From: Chloroflexota bacterium
GTDB lineage: Bacteria; Chloroflexota; Limnocylindria; QHBO01
Length of the DNA: 5,099 bases
Direction of reading: 5' to 3'
Assembly: GCA_013697395.1 (NCBI GenBank)
Contig: JACCWY010000361.1
Coordinates: forward strand, 1-5,099
Below the pieces are notes generated by a model. The model was not told the DNA's origin. It saw nothing but the letters and a program-made list of their open reading frames with translations, and did not search any database. The translations under genes were made by a program, and so were the position numbers. Shown in pieces: positions 5,008 through 5,099 of the stretch; the first letter of the stretch is position 1; each line of letters opens with the position of its first letter.

Positions 5008-5099
5008 AAGTCTCTGGACGCAAACGCTGTGCTGCGAGCGTGGGATACCGAGCGAAACGTGCTCAGTTATACGCTCGATCCAGAGGCACGGAAACAGCC
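5008..5099 (+). other. Structured insert in the tRNA-Lys anticodon loop, probable group I intron, 3' end outside window
   Basis: The insert begins right after anticodon base 36, where bacterial tRNA group I introns are known to sit. It is rich in helices: CTCTGGA/TCCAGAG (5012-5018 with 5079-5085), CGAGCGT/ACGCTCG (5035-5041 with 5071-5077), and inside that GAGC/GCTC (5050-5053 with 5061-5064). A possible P1 has exon CUCUU, at its last base U5007, paired to GAGG from G5083. This would give the required U-G wobble at the splice site, continued by GUG/CAC (4999-5001 with 5087-5089) across a two-base bulge. It competes with the first helix. GGAAAC near the end resembles tetraloop or core segments of such introns. 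The diagnostic P3-P7 core would lie beyond the window, so the class is inferred. No group II GUGYG start is at the junction. Confidence 0.5.

Noticed and set aside
4998..5014. Uninterrupted tRNA using GTGAC/GTCTC as the anticodon stem
   Set aside because: That stem has a U-U mismatch and a six-base loop, and no T-arm or acceptor 3' strand follows, so the tRNA cannot be completed without removing sequence.
5008..5099. Standard tRNA-targeting integrative element at the tRNA-Lys
   Set aside because: Such elements normally restore the tRNA 3' half at the junction; here it is not restored and the sequence is instead helical RNA-like. Not fully excluded without flanking sequence.

Overview
High-GC bacterial chromosomal DNA with almost no slack between genes. 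The tRNA-Leu / trigger factor / ClpP order, the paired holin-X-like and DUF3105 membrane proteins, GTG and TTG starts with strong AGGAG-type ribosome sites, and encoded CCA on a tRNA fit an uncultured Chloroflexota lineage best, with a high-GC actinobacterium second. This placement is inference from gene content and style only.

Layout, left to right. (1) 3-434, + strand: the 3' part of an O6-alkylguanine-DNA alkyltransferase (ogt), cut by the window edge. (2) 422-656: spacer between convergent genes, holding four copies of a ~25-38 nt repeat (two on each strand) that can fold into long hairpins; the first copy contains the ogt stop codon. (3) 2797 down to 660, - strand: tRNA-Leu(UAG), tig (trigger factor) and clpP (protease subunit), tightly packed and probably one transcript; clpX, the usual next gene, is absent. 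(4) 2798-3062: gene-free stretch with a 19/20 inverted repeat whose arms are themselves hairpins. (5) 4120 down to 3063, - strand: a two-gene membrane operon, a holin-X/DUF1469-like protein followed by an overlapping 227-residue membrane-associated protein of unknown function. (6) 4121-4245: divergent promoter region. (7) 4246-4932, + strand: a single-pass DUF3105 protein, possibly translated from a leaderless mRNA. (8) 4973 to the right edge, + strand: a tRNA-Lys(CUU) gene with its own promoter that is intact up to the anticodon and is then replaced by structured, non-tRNA sequence. This looks like an intron, most likely self-splicing group I, cut by the window end.

How the parts relate: trigger factor receives nascent chains at the ribosome and ClpP degrades proteins handed over by a Clp ATPase, so the tig-clpP unit is a protein-quality-control operon whose leading tRNA shares its transcript. 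The other genes (DNA repair, envelope proteins) look like ordinary housekeeping neighbours. The most unusual item is the interrupted tRNA-Lys gene at the right end; second is the repeat cluster between ogt and clpP.
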